Part shown: positions 11,461 to 21,316 of the stretch, in pieces
Numbering within the stretch: the stretch's first letter is position 1
Layout of the letters: each line of letters begins with the position of its first letter
Assembly: GCA_009667805.1 (NCBI GenBank)
Contig: CM019067.1
Location: 242,889,721 to 242,953,720 of the forward strand
Source: Leptobrachium leishanense
Taxonomy: Eukaryota > Chordata > Amphibia > Anura > Megophryidae
Length of the DNA: 64,000 nt
Direction of reading: 5' to 3'
Notes under the pieces: generated by a model
The model's database searches: none
What the model saw: the letters and a program-made list of their open reading frames with translations, nothing else
Told to the model about the DNA's origin: nothing
Position numbers and translations under genes: made by a program

Positions 11461-11851
11461 TATGGGTTGATCACTGACTCAATTGATCATATTGTGTGGG
11501 ATGTAGCTCATTCAGCTGCCAACTCTTATCTGAGGTAGCAGAGGCAGGACAATAACCCCATGTTGCCTTATCTAAACATTCCCTCCTCCACCTCATTAAC
11601 TCTTAAATACTGTGTAAGATAAAGCACAACCACGAAGTAAAACTCACCATAAGATTTTGGTAAATGTTGCATCATGGGAAAAATACACAAAATGGAAATG
11701 AGAGATAAAAATTAACTAAAACTTTATATTTCCTTTTAACATGCAGTTACTTCAAACAAAGAAAAAAAACATCAGCATGTGTTTTATAAGATGGTCTTGT
11801 TTGTAGTGTACCAGTAAACTAGTTACAGCTTATGTAAGTGGTAGTGTCACT

Positions 11852-12275
11852 TTAACCTCTTCATTACCGAGGTTGATATATCTCGGGCTTCAAAGGCTCC
11901 ATCTGGTGCCCCGATATACAGATATCTCGATATGCTGATCTGCAGCCCAAAAGCAAATGAAATTCGTTTGCTGCAAGGTTTTAGCCCTGTGGGCGTAATC
12001 TAATGCTCAAAGAGCTAAAACTGCAAAATCAGCTCATGAAAGCTCTGTAATATCGGGCTTTCAGCAGCCGATGCAGGGGAAAAAAAAAACATAGACTTGC
12101 AACTCAAACCTCTGTAACTCAATTTGGCAGTAGATGGCGCCATCTACTGGCCAAATAGGTTATTAAAAGTAATAACTCTTTAATTAATTATACATAAATA
12201 AAAATTATTTTTTAAAAAACCCACAGGCGTCTGACAATAGTTTTTTTTTAATTCACTTGGTAGTGAAGGGGTTAA
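11852..12275. mobile_element. TTAA MITE, CCTCTTCATTACC end
   Basis: TTAA at 11852-11855 and 12272-12275; the right end GGTAGTGAAGGGG is intact. Same family as 7906-8357, opposite orientation, and its left TTAA is shared with the element before it. The centre keeps AGTAGATGGCGCCATCTACT. Confidence 0.92.
12136..12150 (-). promoter_or_regulatory. CTCF-core-like motif inside TTAA MITE
   Basis: On the minus strand this reads CCAGTAGATGGCGCC, the same perfect fit to CCASYAGRKGGCRS as at 8030, in the reverse orientation. Occupancy is inference. Confidence 0.35.
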
Positions 12276-12490
12276 GAGCTTATTCACAAAACGCCAATGT
12301 TTGCTTGGAGAGAGAGAACCAAATTGAACAATGACAGGGGAACTTATGTCACACAACGGCAAACAATACTGAACAGTGCTGAACAGTAGTACCACCATTA
12401 TTCTTTTGTAAAATGAGTCAACTATGGCTAATCTTCCTTCAGTAGTGTTCTGCCATTGTTTGCAACACTGGTGAATATACATTGGAGATT

Positions 12491-13688
12491 TTAACCCCTT
12501 AGTGACCGGGCGGTTTTACACAAATCCGTCCTTTAGTGACCGCTGCTGTTTTTACGTTTCTGCGCTGTTAGTGTTTAGGTCAAATTTTCCTCTTACTCGT
12601 TTATTCAACCCACACATATTATACACCCTTTTTCCCGCCATTAAATGGACTTTCTAGAAATACCATTATTTCCATCATATCCAATAATTTACTATAAAAA
12701 AAATATGAAATATGATGAAAAAATGGTAAAAACACACTTTTTCGTAATTTAATCCCCAAAATCTACAACCACCCAAAAAGACCCCGGCTAAATAGTTTCA
12801 AAATTTTATCCTGAGAATAGAAATACCCAATTCTTACATGTTTTTGCCTTTTAACCCTTTTCACTGCTGAGTCAGTTCACCTATGTGCGCTGCGCTCATT
12901 CTGACCATTTTGTGCTAATTATTTTGAGATGACAGCCTAGGTCCTATTTAATTAAACCCCCCCCAGACAAAAAAACTTTAAAAAAAAAACATTTTTTATT
13001 TTATTAAATTTTTTTATTATATTTTTTTTAAACCAAACCTGGTCGTGTTTGGTATCATGATCAGGCCTTTCAAATGATGTCAAATATGACCATCTAGCTG
13101 CCATGGATCGGGAGATAAGGGGATCCTTAGGATCCCATTATATCTACATGGCAGCTAGATGGTTAACTGGCCCACTGACATCCTCACACATATGGTGAGG
13201 TTGTCAGTGGGTGGGGGGGGGACCTGGAGGCTTGGCTGCCATCCAAGATGTCAGCCCCCCTCCAGGTTCGACTCGTGTTTTGGCGCCAATTTGCGCCGAA
13301 ACGTGATTCGGCGGCGAAACGGTTAATGCCATACACCGCTGAAAAGGGGAGACTCTCCCCTTTTCAGCGGTGCAAAAAGCATCTCCCTAGCTTCAATGGT
13401 TGGGGAGATAGAGGGATTCGAAGGAGCCCCCCTCCCCTCCATTGATTTGCATGGGGACGCCTGCTGATGACATCACCACGCAGCGTGGCGATGTCATCAG
13501 CCTCGCCTGCCCATGTAAATCACATGGGCAGGCTTCCTCCCTGCCAGATCGCCGAGGGATCCAGCGAGGGAGGTGAGTATCGGGCGGGAGGGGGATTAGG
13601 CGCCGCTGACGTACCCTGTACGTCCGGGGTGTAAGGGAGAACCGTGGACATGACGTACAGGGTACGTCAGCGGTCCTTAAGGGGTTAA
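12491..13688. mobile_element. TTAA MITE with CCCCTTAGTGACCG ends, 1.2 kb
   Basis: TTAA (12491-12494) then CCCCTTAGTGACCG; the right end CGGTCCTTAAGGGG is followed by TTAA (13685-13688). The right half is GC-rich with stacked hairpins (13341-13371, 13461-13500, and the GACGTAC pair near 13610 and 13655). A GTGAGTAT donor-like site lies at 13573-13580. The ORFs at 13248-13746 are shadows of the palindromes. Confidence 0.9.
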
Positions 13689-15107
13689 AGTGGCGATCTT
13701 CATTGAACGATAGAAACAACGGTGAAAACTGTGGTAACAAGGACACCAGACAACTTTGACTAAAAGACTACAGTGAAATCTATGTTAATTTCACTTCAAT
13801 GTTAATAAACTCAGGCAGGAAATCCAGTGGAGACTACGTTATTCTGCTTCCCTAAGCAAAGCTGTGAGGTGTGGATGCTTTAGACTAGCTATTTCTGTAT
13901 TTGACCAGTACTCACACGATGAAGTTCGGCAGATAGCTTCAACTCAGCAAAACTGACACGTAGAAAGATGAATCCAGTTGAAGAATTTAATGATCAGACT
14001 GACAATATTGTAATAGTGTACAGCAATGCAGATAAAAAGACATTAGTTTTGTCCAGCACTGAGCACAGAATGGCTGCTATGTAACCAGGAAGTCCCTTAG
14101 AACAAGACACTGAGCAAAGGAGTGTAAACTAGCTGGATACAGCAATGCTAAGGAAACCCAGCAGGGACAAAATAGCTATGAAATCAATAGCATGTAAGCA
14201 GCAAAGGCAGATTCAACACAAAACAGAAAAATATACAATAAATCCTAAACCATGGGGCATGACATACGTAGAAAACTATGGTTGACAACTTCGGCAGAAA
14301 CAACGATGCAGGAAGTAGAACATAGAAAGTACAACAAACTATAATGGCAGTTTCCTAAACAGTGAATTCACCACAGATTTGCCGTAATTGATCCACTATA
14401 GGTTATCGAAGGTTGCCGAAGTAAAACCACCATTCTTTCATTGTAAGAAACGTGGTTAGTTGCTCCTATTGCATCGAGAACCCTATAAGGATGTTAGATT
14501 AACATTCAGTCAATCTAATGAAAAGTAGGACCCATTTTCTTTATATTATGTCACATAATTAATGCATTCATTTTATATGTATGTGTTTTTTTCCCTTCTT
14601 TTCACATTTTCATAGAGTAACATAATATTTCTTAGCTTTGTAAATGTAAAAAATAATAAGTGCTTTAATTTAGATGCAGTAAACGCACCAGACACGGCAA
14701 ATTTAAAGAGCATTATGTTATTGTGAGCTATAGTGATTTAATAATTATGCAGTGAAGGTTTTGTAATTAGCGATATAACGTTCTCAATGCACAGTGAAGT
14801 TTTATAATACAAAGAAAAATTATACTTTAGAAAGGTGACAAGGAAAAAACAAAACCCTCACACAGGTCACTCAATCTCCCATTACTCATTGCAGGAGAAT
14901 GTGTTCAGTCAATTAATGGGTATTTTTATCTAGACAAAGGATAAAGTTACCCTTTTAGTGTGAAAACCAATTAAAACCGTCTTAACTGGACGGGTACAAG
15001 TAAATTAATTGTCATTAAGAATGCCATATCATTCATCACTTTACAAAAACAGCGTTCTACACTATGCCAGTGTGTTGTATGAAAAAAAAGCAAAAAAAAT
15101 ACATGTT
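13689..15107 (+). other. Intronic; no repeat recognised
   Basis: 13690-14450 has mixed composition and no protein, and could be an unrecognised old LTR. 14520-14960 is AT-rich with TTATGTCACATAATTAATGC and CAATTAATGG homeodomain-like cores and no repeat signature, so it is a candidate conserved element. Confidence 0.4.
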
Positions 15108-15817
15108 GGGCTATATTACAATGTTCATGCAAGAGCCCTCGCGCAATGCATGATTTTTTGCGCCAAGGGGGTAAAATTTTTCACGCGCAGATCAACGCTG
15201 GAACTACAATCCTCACGCGTCTTTTCATCCGGCGATCAATAACGCGCGCAAACAGGACGCGCCCAAATGCTCGCGCAGTACCGTCACGCCAAAATCAGTG
15301 TGCGCACTGCTTTTTTCTTGCGATTCAGCCAATCAGAATTAAGAACCACAATTATCTCATGTTAAGAAATTGCGCCTGCCATAGTCAATCAGAGCATATA
15401 TGCTACAGCAATAATACATGCACACACAACTTCTCCATTTTATTGGTTTGGTATGAGTAGAACGTGTAACTATACTTTGCTGAATTTTTTTTATGGGCTG
15501 ATGCATTTGGGTTCGGCCAGGTTGTTCAGATTTGCCGTTAACACCAGCTTTTAGGAGTTGCTAAAATTATGCGCGCAAAGGCTATGCGGTAATTACCGCA
15601 AAATAGATTGTAATACCATCCTCGTACCAGCGCACGTACCAGCGTAAGTATTGGACGTGCGAAGTACATTAAGCTCGCGCAGCGTTCAGCCGTGGTAGAC
15701 GATTGCGCGCAGTTGTTGCGCTATGTAATATGGCATTCGCCGCAAATGGTTTTACCCCTCGCGTTATTGTTTTTTTGCACCAGCGAAAACGTTTGCGCGA
15801 AGATTGTAATTTAGCCC
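15108..15817. mobile_element. GGGCTA-type MITE, GCGC-rich subfamily
   Basis: Ends GGGCTATATTACAATG and GATTGTAATTTAGCCC are inverted repeats. The interior is rich in GCGCAA and TTGCGC and has CAGCCAATCAGAAT. It is closely similar to 39110-39826 and to the right part of 58975-59869. No transposase and no clear TSD. Confidence 0.88.
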
Positions 15818-16309
15818 TTTGTATTTACAATAATGTTGGGCTTTCTTTAACGCCTTCACTGTCGAGATTGAAATAACTCGGGACTTCAAAGGCACCATCA
15901 GGTACCGATATCGTGTTACCTCAATCTGCAGCCCTGAAGGACAAAAGCAAATGAAATTTGTTTCCTGCGCACTAATTTCTTTTGCATTTGCGCTGCATAA
16001 GGTTCCCCCAAAGTGTTAGGTAATGCCCAAGGTGCTAAAACTGTATATAATCGGCTAATTGACTGTCCTTGACGGGCTTTCACCAGAAGATGCAGGGAAC
16101 CACGAGCTGCAGCTCTAACTGTTGTAACTCCATTTGCCCAGTAGATAGCGACATCTCCCTGACAAATAGGTTATAACTAGGGATGCACCGATACCACTTT
16201 TTTAAGCCCGAGTACGAGTACCGATACTTTTGTTCAAGTACTCACCGATACCGAGTACCGATACTTTTATTTTATGTCATGTGACCACTTTACAATAAGA
16301 CCTCATATA

Positions 16310-16830
16310 AAGCCCCCAGCTCACATGGATATGCCCCCAGGTCTCATAGATATGCCCCCCCCCAGCTCATGGATATACTGCCCCAGCACATGGATATACT
16401 GCCCCAGCACATGGATATACTGCCCTAGCTCATGGATACTGCCCCCAGCTCATGGATATACTGCCCCAGCACATGGATACTGCCCCTAGCTCATGGATAT
16501 GCCCCAGCTCATGGATATTGCCCCAGCACATGGATACTGCCCCAGCTCATGGATATGCCCCCCAGCTCATGGATACTGCCCCCAGCTCATGCCCCCAGCT
16601 CATGGATATGCCCCAGCTCATGGATAATGCCCCCCAGCTCATGGATACTGCCCCCCAGCTCATGGATAATACCCCCCAGCTCATGGATAATGCCCCCCAG
16701 CTCATGGATATGCCCCAGCTCATGGATAATGCCCCCCCAGCTCATGGATATAGCCCCCAGCTCATGGATAATGCCCCCCAGCTCATGGATAATGCCCCCC
16801 ACTCATGGATTTGCCCCCCCCCCAGCTCAC
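16310..16830. repeat. Minisatellite, about 19-bp unit, inside hAT element
   Basis: About 27 copies of CCCAGCTCATGGATAATGCC with variants (CACATGG, ATATGCC, ATACTGC). Copy-length variation keeps several frames open on both strands, producing repetitive ORFs of Ser-Trp-Ile-Leu-Pro or His-Glu-Leu-Gly type that are not credible genes. Confidence 0.93.
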
Positions 16831-16846
16831 CTGGCACTCTCCGCAC

Positions 16847-17238
16847 ATACTTACCTTCCTGGGCGATGCCAGGAAAGTCTTTGCGCGCGCGCGCTCCTTG
16901 GAAGGCCCCCAGCCACGATCACATGGTCCCACGTGGTCGCGGCTGGGGGCCTTCCAATGAGCGGAAACTTTCCCGGCGTTGCCCAGGAAGGTAAGTATGA
17001 ACACGGTCAGTGCCAGGTGCCTGTCCGAATGCTGTATCGGCATTCGGACAGGCCCTGCAGCTGCTCTCCTCACTGTTTCATACTTACCTTCCTGGGCGAC
17101 GCCGGGAAAGTTTCCGCGCGTGTGCTCGTTGGAAGGCCCCCAGCTGCGACCACGTGGGACCATGTGATCACGGCAGGGGGCCTTCCAAGGAGCGCGCGCG
17201 CAAAGACTTTCCCGGCGTCGCCCAGGAAGGTAAGTATG
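16847..17238. repeat. Two tandem palindromic modules with splice-donor-like ends
   Basis: 16847-16998 and 17080-17237 are related inverted-repeat modules, each starting ATACTTACCTTCCTGGGCGA and ending CCCAGGAAGGTAAGTAT. Each arm carries GGAAGGCCCCCAGC. As a result GTAAGTAT donor-consensus sites occur on both strands: plus 16991 and 17230, minus 16847-16854 and 17080-17087. Confidence 0.9.
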
Positions 17239-17646
17239 AGCGGAGAGCAGCTGCAGGGCCTGTCCGAATACCGATAGAGCATTCGGACAGCCGCCCCAGC
17301 CCCTCGGATGCCGGCAAGCCAGCTCAATGCCGGCTTCCAGTATCGGAAAAAAATATCGGGGGTACTGCACGAGTACCAAGTACTCCTGCAGTACCCGGTA
17401 TCGGCACCGATACCGATACTAGTATCGGTATCGGTGCAACCCTAGTTATAACAGTAAGAAATGCATTGGGTATATTCGCACACATATATTACTGTATAAT
17501 TAAATTGATTTTTTTTTAAAAAACATTGGTTCCTGACAATGTTTTTTTGGAAAAATCACCTTTATAGTGAAGGGGTTAATGTGTATTCACTAATGTTAAG
17601 TGAAACATTTTGGTAAATCAGCTTAGTTGGAGAACACCATAGATTG

Positions 17647-17828
17647 CAGGTCTATTCAAAGAAAGGTGAAACTCAGGAGAATGACTGGAGAAGTGAAAAT
17701 TCTAGGTCAAAATAGCCAAACCAGAAAAATTCGCCAGCTTATCTTACTTTCCAAATCTGCTATTTGGTCTAGATTGTTCTCTTCTCCTGCCAGTTCCCCT
17801 GGTTTTCACCTTTCTCTGAATAATCCTG
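17647..17828. mobile_element. Small CAGGGTTATTC MITE, TSD TTG
   Basis: CAGGTCTATTCAAAGAAAGG at the left, CTTTCTCTGAATAATCCTG at the right, with TTG duplicated at 17644-17646 and 17829-17831. Core as in 6399-6579. Confidence 0.88.
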
Positions 17829-17912
17829 TTGGTTTTTCCAACTGAGCTGATTTTGCCTACACATTGCAAATTAACAGTGGCATTACAATTTAGCTGATGC
17901 ATTTGATACAAT

Positions 17913-18530
17913 TGTAGCGCTCACTCCCGGAGGAGCCGCTGAAATTAAACCACGGGTCAGTCTCCCCGCACTAGGGAATAAATATACTTGGGGGCCTCTC
18001 ACCCATCCAGCGCAAGCTTGAGGTTCTGCTGACCCAGGACGTCTCTCCGCTCGATGTTGACTGGGGACGCCGACCACCGGATCTGTTGTCTGGCCTTCTG
18101 TCTGTCAGCCGCGACTCATCCAGCTTACCGCCTGCTCCCCGCTTCAATCGACCGAGGTACTCCTTACTCGAGGGGTCTTCTCTCCTTCAACTGCACTCGG
18201 ATAGTATAGAGGGTGATGTCTGTATCCCGCAAGGCTGGGTGACCCAATCCTAAGGCCCGATCCACTCTGTCTGCGCTCCGGCCTATCTTTTGGTCTCTCC
18301 CTCTCTGTGTGCATCCGCTCTCCTTTACTCCCTGGCGCGCTCTGCCTGTTCTCCACGAGGTGCAGGATGTACAGTCTCTCCAAAAACCCACCCACTTCCT
18401 GTTTCTTCGCAAAGCATGCCGGGACATGTAGTTCGAATGTCCAGTGTCTCTAATCGCGATTGTCTCCATCTTGTGGCCAAAAATGAGTACTGCCACAGTA
18501 AATTTTAACACATCGCTACACTCTCCCCCT
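17913..18530 (-). repeat. 3' LTR of the gypsy element, internally deleted
   Basis: 618 bp. It is identical to the other LTR for the first stretch up to AATAAATATACT, then jumps to TGGGGGCCTCTCACC, lacking about 508 bp present at 22938-23460. The rest differs only by one substitution (GACCGAGG against GACCGCGG) and a 2-base indel in CCAAAAACCC. Short ORFs here (18144-18511) are LTR shadows. Confidence 0.95.
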
Positions 18531-18545
18531 CCTAGAACTCTTGGG
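18531..18545 (-). promoter_or_regulatory. Polypurine tract next to 3' LTR
   Basis: On the minus strand CTAGGAGGGGGAGAG directly abuts the 3' LTR, the expected plus-strand primer site for reverse transcription. Confidence 0.85.
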
Positions 18546-18598
18546 TCTCTCCAAGGAGGTACAACAGTTACATTATCCTTTTACAATTTGCACACAGT

Positions 18599-19258
18599 TT
18601 ATACAGCATATACAGGTTCAGCAGCATACATGCAGTGGGTTAGAAACACTTTCTCAAGCTGACTCATGTTCTGGGCTACCTCAGCTAACATAGCAGACAC
18701 TTCGGGCAATCTCTGCACAGTGGTGATGGCCTCTTCAGTGCTATGTCCTGGTGAGTCATAGGTAAGTCGCTGGGGCGGCCGAATAGAGAGTTTTTGTTCA
18801 GGCTCCTTCCGTTCCTCTTCAGGTGGAAGTACTATAGGTATAGGCTCAGTCCTTATGTCTGCCACTGGAGCAGACACTTCCTCCGAGTACGATCCCTCCA
18901 GGGAAGGCATAGAACTGTAGTCGTAAGGTTCGTCTTCAGGAGCTACAGGGTCTCCAACAGTATCCGGGACCCTTAACGGAAGTTCAAGGGTTTCAGGGAG
19001 TTCCATATTCTCGGGGAATTCCCACTGAAATTCAGGAGCTTCAGCCCTCAAATTACTTTCCCATTGACAAGGAACTGGGACGACCTCTTCAGGTTCTGGT
19101 GAGCGCATCCAATCTAGACAGAAACTCTCTTCGTCGCTGTCTCTTTCGCTCTCTCCAACAACCTGAGTCGTGGAGCATGCGGATTCGCCGGAGGAAGTTC
19201 GTTTTCCACTGGTATCCTCACAGCCTCTCTCAAAGGTAACAAGTGATTTCGGTGCCAA
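18599..19258 (-). pseudogene. Gypsy Pol C-terminal acidic tail (out of frame)
   Basis: An open frame of 219 codons that overlaps the end of the integrase frame. It is rich in Glu and Pro, contains RPPQRLTYDSPGHS, which resembles the tail motif following integrase in vertebrate gypsy Pol proteins, and ends in a helical VSAMLAEVAQNMSQLEKVF segment. I infer that it continues integrase in a shifted frame, the change of frame falling within 19114-19258. It could instead be a separate small ORF; no function is assigned. Confidence 0.6.
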
Positions 19259-20261
19259 TTCTTGAGGGGACCAGCCTTTCCATCAGGGCGAATCTGATAC
19301 ACCGGCAGACCTGGCAGTTGTTTGCAAACAATGTAAACCTGAGAACTCCATCTATCCGCCAGCTTGTGTCTCGCAGCAGCACCCAAGTTCTTCAACAGAA
19401 CCCTATCACCGGGTTGTAGATCTTGTATTCGAACCTTCAAATCATAGTTCTTCTTGTTCCTCTGCTCCCTGTTACCTGAAGTCAAACGGGCCTGTTCAAA
19501 CGCAGAAGCCAGATTCTTCCGAAGTCTATCCACGTAGTTTCTATGAGAAGCTACCGACGTCTGGTCTAGAGATAACCCAAATGCCAAATCAACCGGCAGT
19601 CGAGCTTCTCTTCCGAACATAAGACGGTACGGTGAATATCCAGTGGCATCACTCTCCGTACTGTTATATGCATGCACCAGAGTAGCTATGTGACGACTCC
19701 AACTCTGCTTCTCTACGTTAGACAAGGTCCCAGCATATTTAGCAGCGTGCGATTAAACCTTTCAGGCTGAGCATCACCCTGAGGGTGGTATGGCGTAGTT
19801 CGAGTCTTTTGAATTCCCAACAACTCCAGCAATTGCCCGACCAATCTACTTTCAAAGTCTCTTCCCTGATCAGAGTGTATTCTTCTTGGCAGGCCGTAAT
19901 GAACAAAAAACTTTTCCATCAGCACCTTCGCCACTGTCGGAGCGCGTTGGTCTTTTGTAGAAAAAGCTTGGGCATAACGGGTGAAATGATCAGTCACTAT
20001 CAGAATGTTCCCTTGCCCACTAGCATCCGGCTCTAAGCACAGGAAGTCAATGCACACCAAATCCATGGGTCCCTGACTCTGTAGATGGCTCATTGGAGCA
20101 GCTCGGGTTGGTAGAGTTTTCCTCTGAATGCACCTCAGACAGGAATGGCAGTAACTCTCAACTTCAGCCCTCATGCAAGGCCAATAAAACCTATCTCGCA
20201 CCAATTTAAAAGTTCTCTCAGCACCCAAATGTCCATGCTCATCATGTAGTGATCGCAACAC
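19114..20261 (-). pseudogene. Gypsy integrase, frameshifted
   Basis: It inserts retroelement cDNA into host DNA. The N-terminal HHCC zinc finger is visible (HDEHGHLGAERT, then CHSCLRC). The catalytic core has the first Asp in VCIDFL, the second in HSDQGRDFE, and Glu in GDAQPERFN. The C-terminal part has YSPYRLMFGREARLP and LQPGDRVLLKN. The frame breaks near 19725-19735, where the core frame stops just after NMLG and the C-terminal frame begins; the spot is a short G run on the minus strand. The N-terminal side joins protease-linker sequence out of frame at the RT deletion. Domain identity is certain; activity is very unlikely. Confidence 0.92.
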
Positions 20262-21060
20262 ACTCTCCCTGTGTTTAGTAGGGAGAAATAACTTTGAATC
20301 TCTTTATCCACTCCCCCTCCTAAATCGGTGGAGAGGGGTGTAGCAGACTCTACTTGCCCGATAGGCATTCGTGCTTTAAGGACTACTGGAGAATCTGTCA
20401 CATTGCACACACTGACCGAGACTCTTCCTCGTGTTCTCTTCAGGGCTTTGGTGGAGATTATTTCAGGAATTACTTCGACTCCGGTTTCACTCCCATGATT
20501 GACATCGGTTCCCAGCACCACATAGGGACCTGGTTGCGATCCGTTCAACTTGACTGAAACCCGGAAGCTCGCTACTTCTCCTGCTTGCAGAACCTTCTCC
20601 GTCCCACCCAATCTCCACAGTCTTCCCACCTCAGCCGGTGCTTTCCGTTCTTCAACCATCCTCTGATAGACCGGTCGTAACATTGGGTGCACTCCTTGAG
20701 TTGACCCTTCTTCCACTACGATGGGGGTCAGGAGACGCCGCACTAGGTCCGTATTCGTCCCCACTATCAGAGAGCTTCTGTTCGCACCCGAGGGTCGGGG
20801 ACACACAATGGCCAAGGCGTCACAGCCTCCGGAGTGTCCGATGACTTCAGATCCGATCTCCAACCTTACTTGCAGGTACCCGTCATAGGGGAGTTTCTCA
20901 GTGCCGATGCCCCAGATTTCCAAATCCTTCAGTTCTTGCAAAGGAATATGTTTCAAGTGTTTCTCATAGAAATCTCGGTAGATCAAGGTCACTTGGGCCC
21001 TGAATCCAACAGGGCTTTAGTATAGACTCCCTCCACTTGGATTGGCACAATAGGAGAAGG
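20262..21060 (-). pseudogene. Gypsy retropepsin-like protease and linker, frameshifted
   Basis: The aspartic protease would cleave the Gag-Pol polyprotein. The catalytic triplet region (ALLDSG, near 21010-21025) lies in one frame, and the flap and following body (VTLIYRDFYEKHL onward) in another, with the break at a G run next to the DSG codons. Downstream, VLGTDVNHGSE and MPIGQVESATPL match the linker that normally precedes reverse transcriptase. That domain is missing: the frame continues to about 20285 and then enters integrase sequence in the wrong frame. Confidence 0.8.
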
Positions 21061-21316
21061 ACCTATCAGTTGATCAGGAACTTGGTGGCGGTATCCGGAC
21101 GTTTAGACCCAGTCTGCTGTACCCTGGCCCTTTTTCTGGCCCGTGTAGGTTTTAGGTGTGCATTGCCTCCCCATGACACAGACCCGGACGCTAAGGGAGT
21201 GACTCTTTCAGTCCTGACAGGCTCAGCAGTTGGCCCTGCCTTGGGCCCTCTTGCCCTCTTAGTTTTAAATTGGTTTTTGGAGCGAGGTTCAACTTCTGGG
21301 CACCTAAGTTGCTCCT
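21061..21316 (-). pseudogene. Gag-Pol junction region with broken frames
   Basis: Lys/Arg-rich sequence (RSKNQFKTKRARGPK, ARKRARVQQTG) in one frame; other frames carry pieces leading to the protease and a stop. It joins the gag C-terminus to protease but is not continuous in any frame. Whether the element normally uses a programmed frameshift here cannot be decided from this copy. Confidence 0.5.

Larger units (their letters stand above)
10381..11855. mobile_element. TTAA MITE with AGGGACACTACCACC ends, interrupted twice
   Basis: TTAA (10381-10384) then AGGGACACTACCACC; the right end GGTAGTGTCACT is followed by TTAA (11852-11855). The same family lies uninterrupted and in the opposite orientation at 62694-63327. 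Two younger MITEs sit inside (10410-11075 and 11292-11460). The right TTAA is also the left TTAA of the next element. Confidence 0.9.
16178..17444. mobile_element. hAT-type element, TSD GTTATAAC
   Basis: An exact 8-bp duplication flanks it (16170-16177, 17445-17452). Ends are TAGGGATGCACCGATACC and GGTATCGGTGCAACCCTA, with many CCGATAC/GTACCGATA subterminal repeats. The body is a minisatellite (16310-16830) plus two GC-rich palindromic modules (16847-17238). No transposase. Confidence 0.95.
15847..17579. mobile_element. TTAA MITE split by a hAT insertion
   Basis: TTAA (15847-15850) then CGCCTTCACTGTC; the right end ATAGTGAAGGGG precedes TTAA (17576-17579). Removing 16178-17444 and one TSD leaves a copy of the 7906-8357 family. 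Its CTCF-like centre (near 16138) has decayed. Confidence 0.9.

Noticed and set aside
13248..13746. ORFs of 65-117 codons
   Set aside because: They span hairpins and ends of a TTAA MITE; shadow of GC-rich palindromes.
16432..17379. Long repetitive ORFs on both strands (up to 281 codons)
   Set aside because: They read through a minisatellite and palindromic modules of a hAT element; low-complexity, and present in several frames at once.
18144..18511. ORFs of 83-115 codons in the LTR, repeated at 23616-23993
   Set aside because: Present only because both LTRs carry the same sequence; no known protein domain, and the regulatory location is expected to be non-coding.
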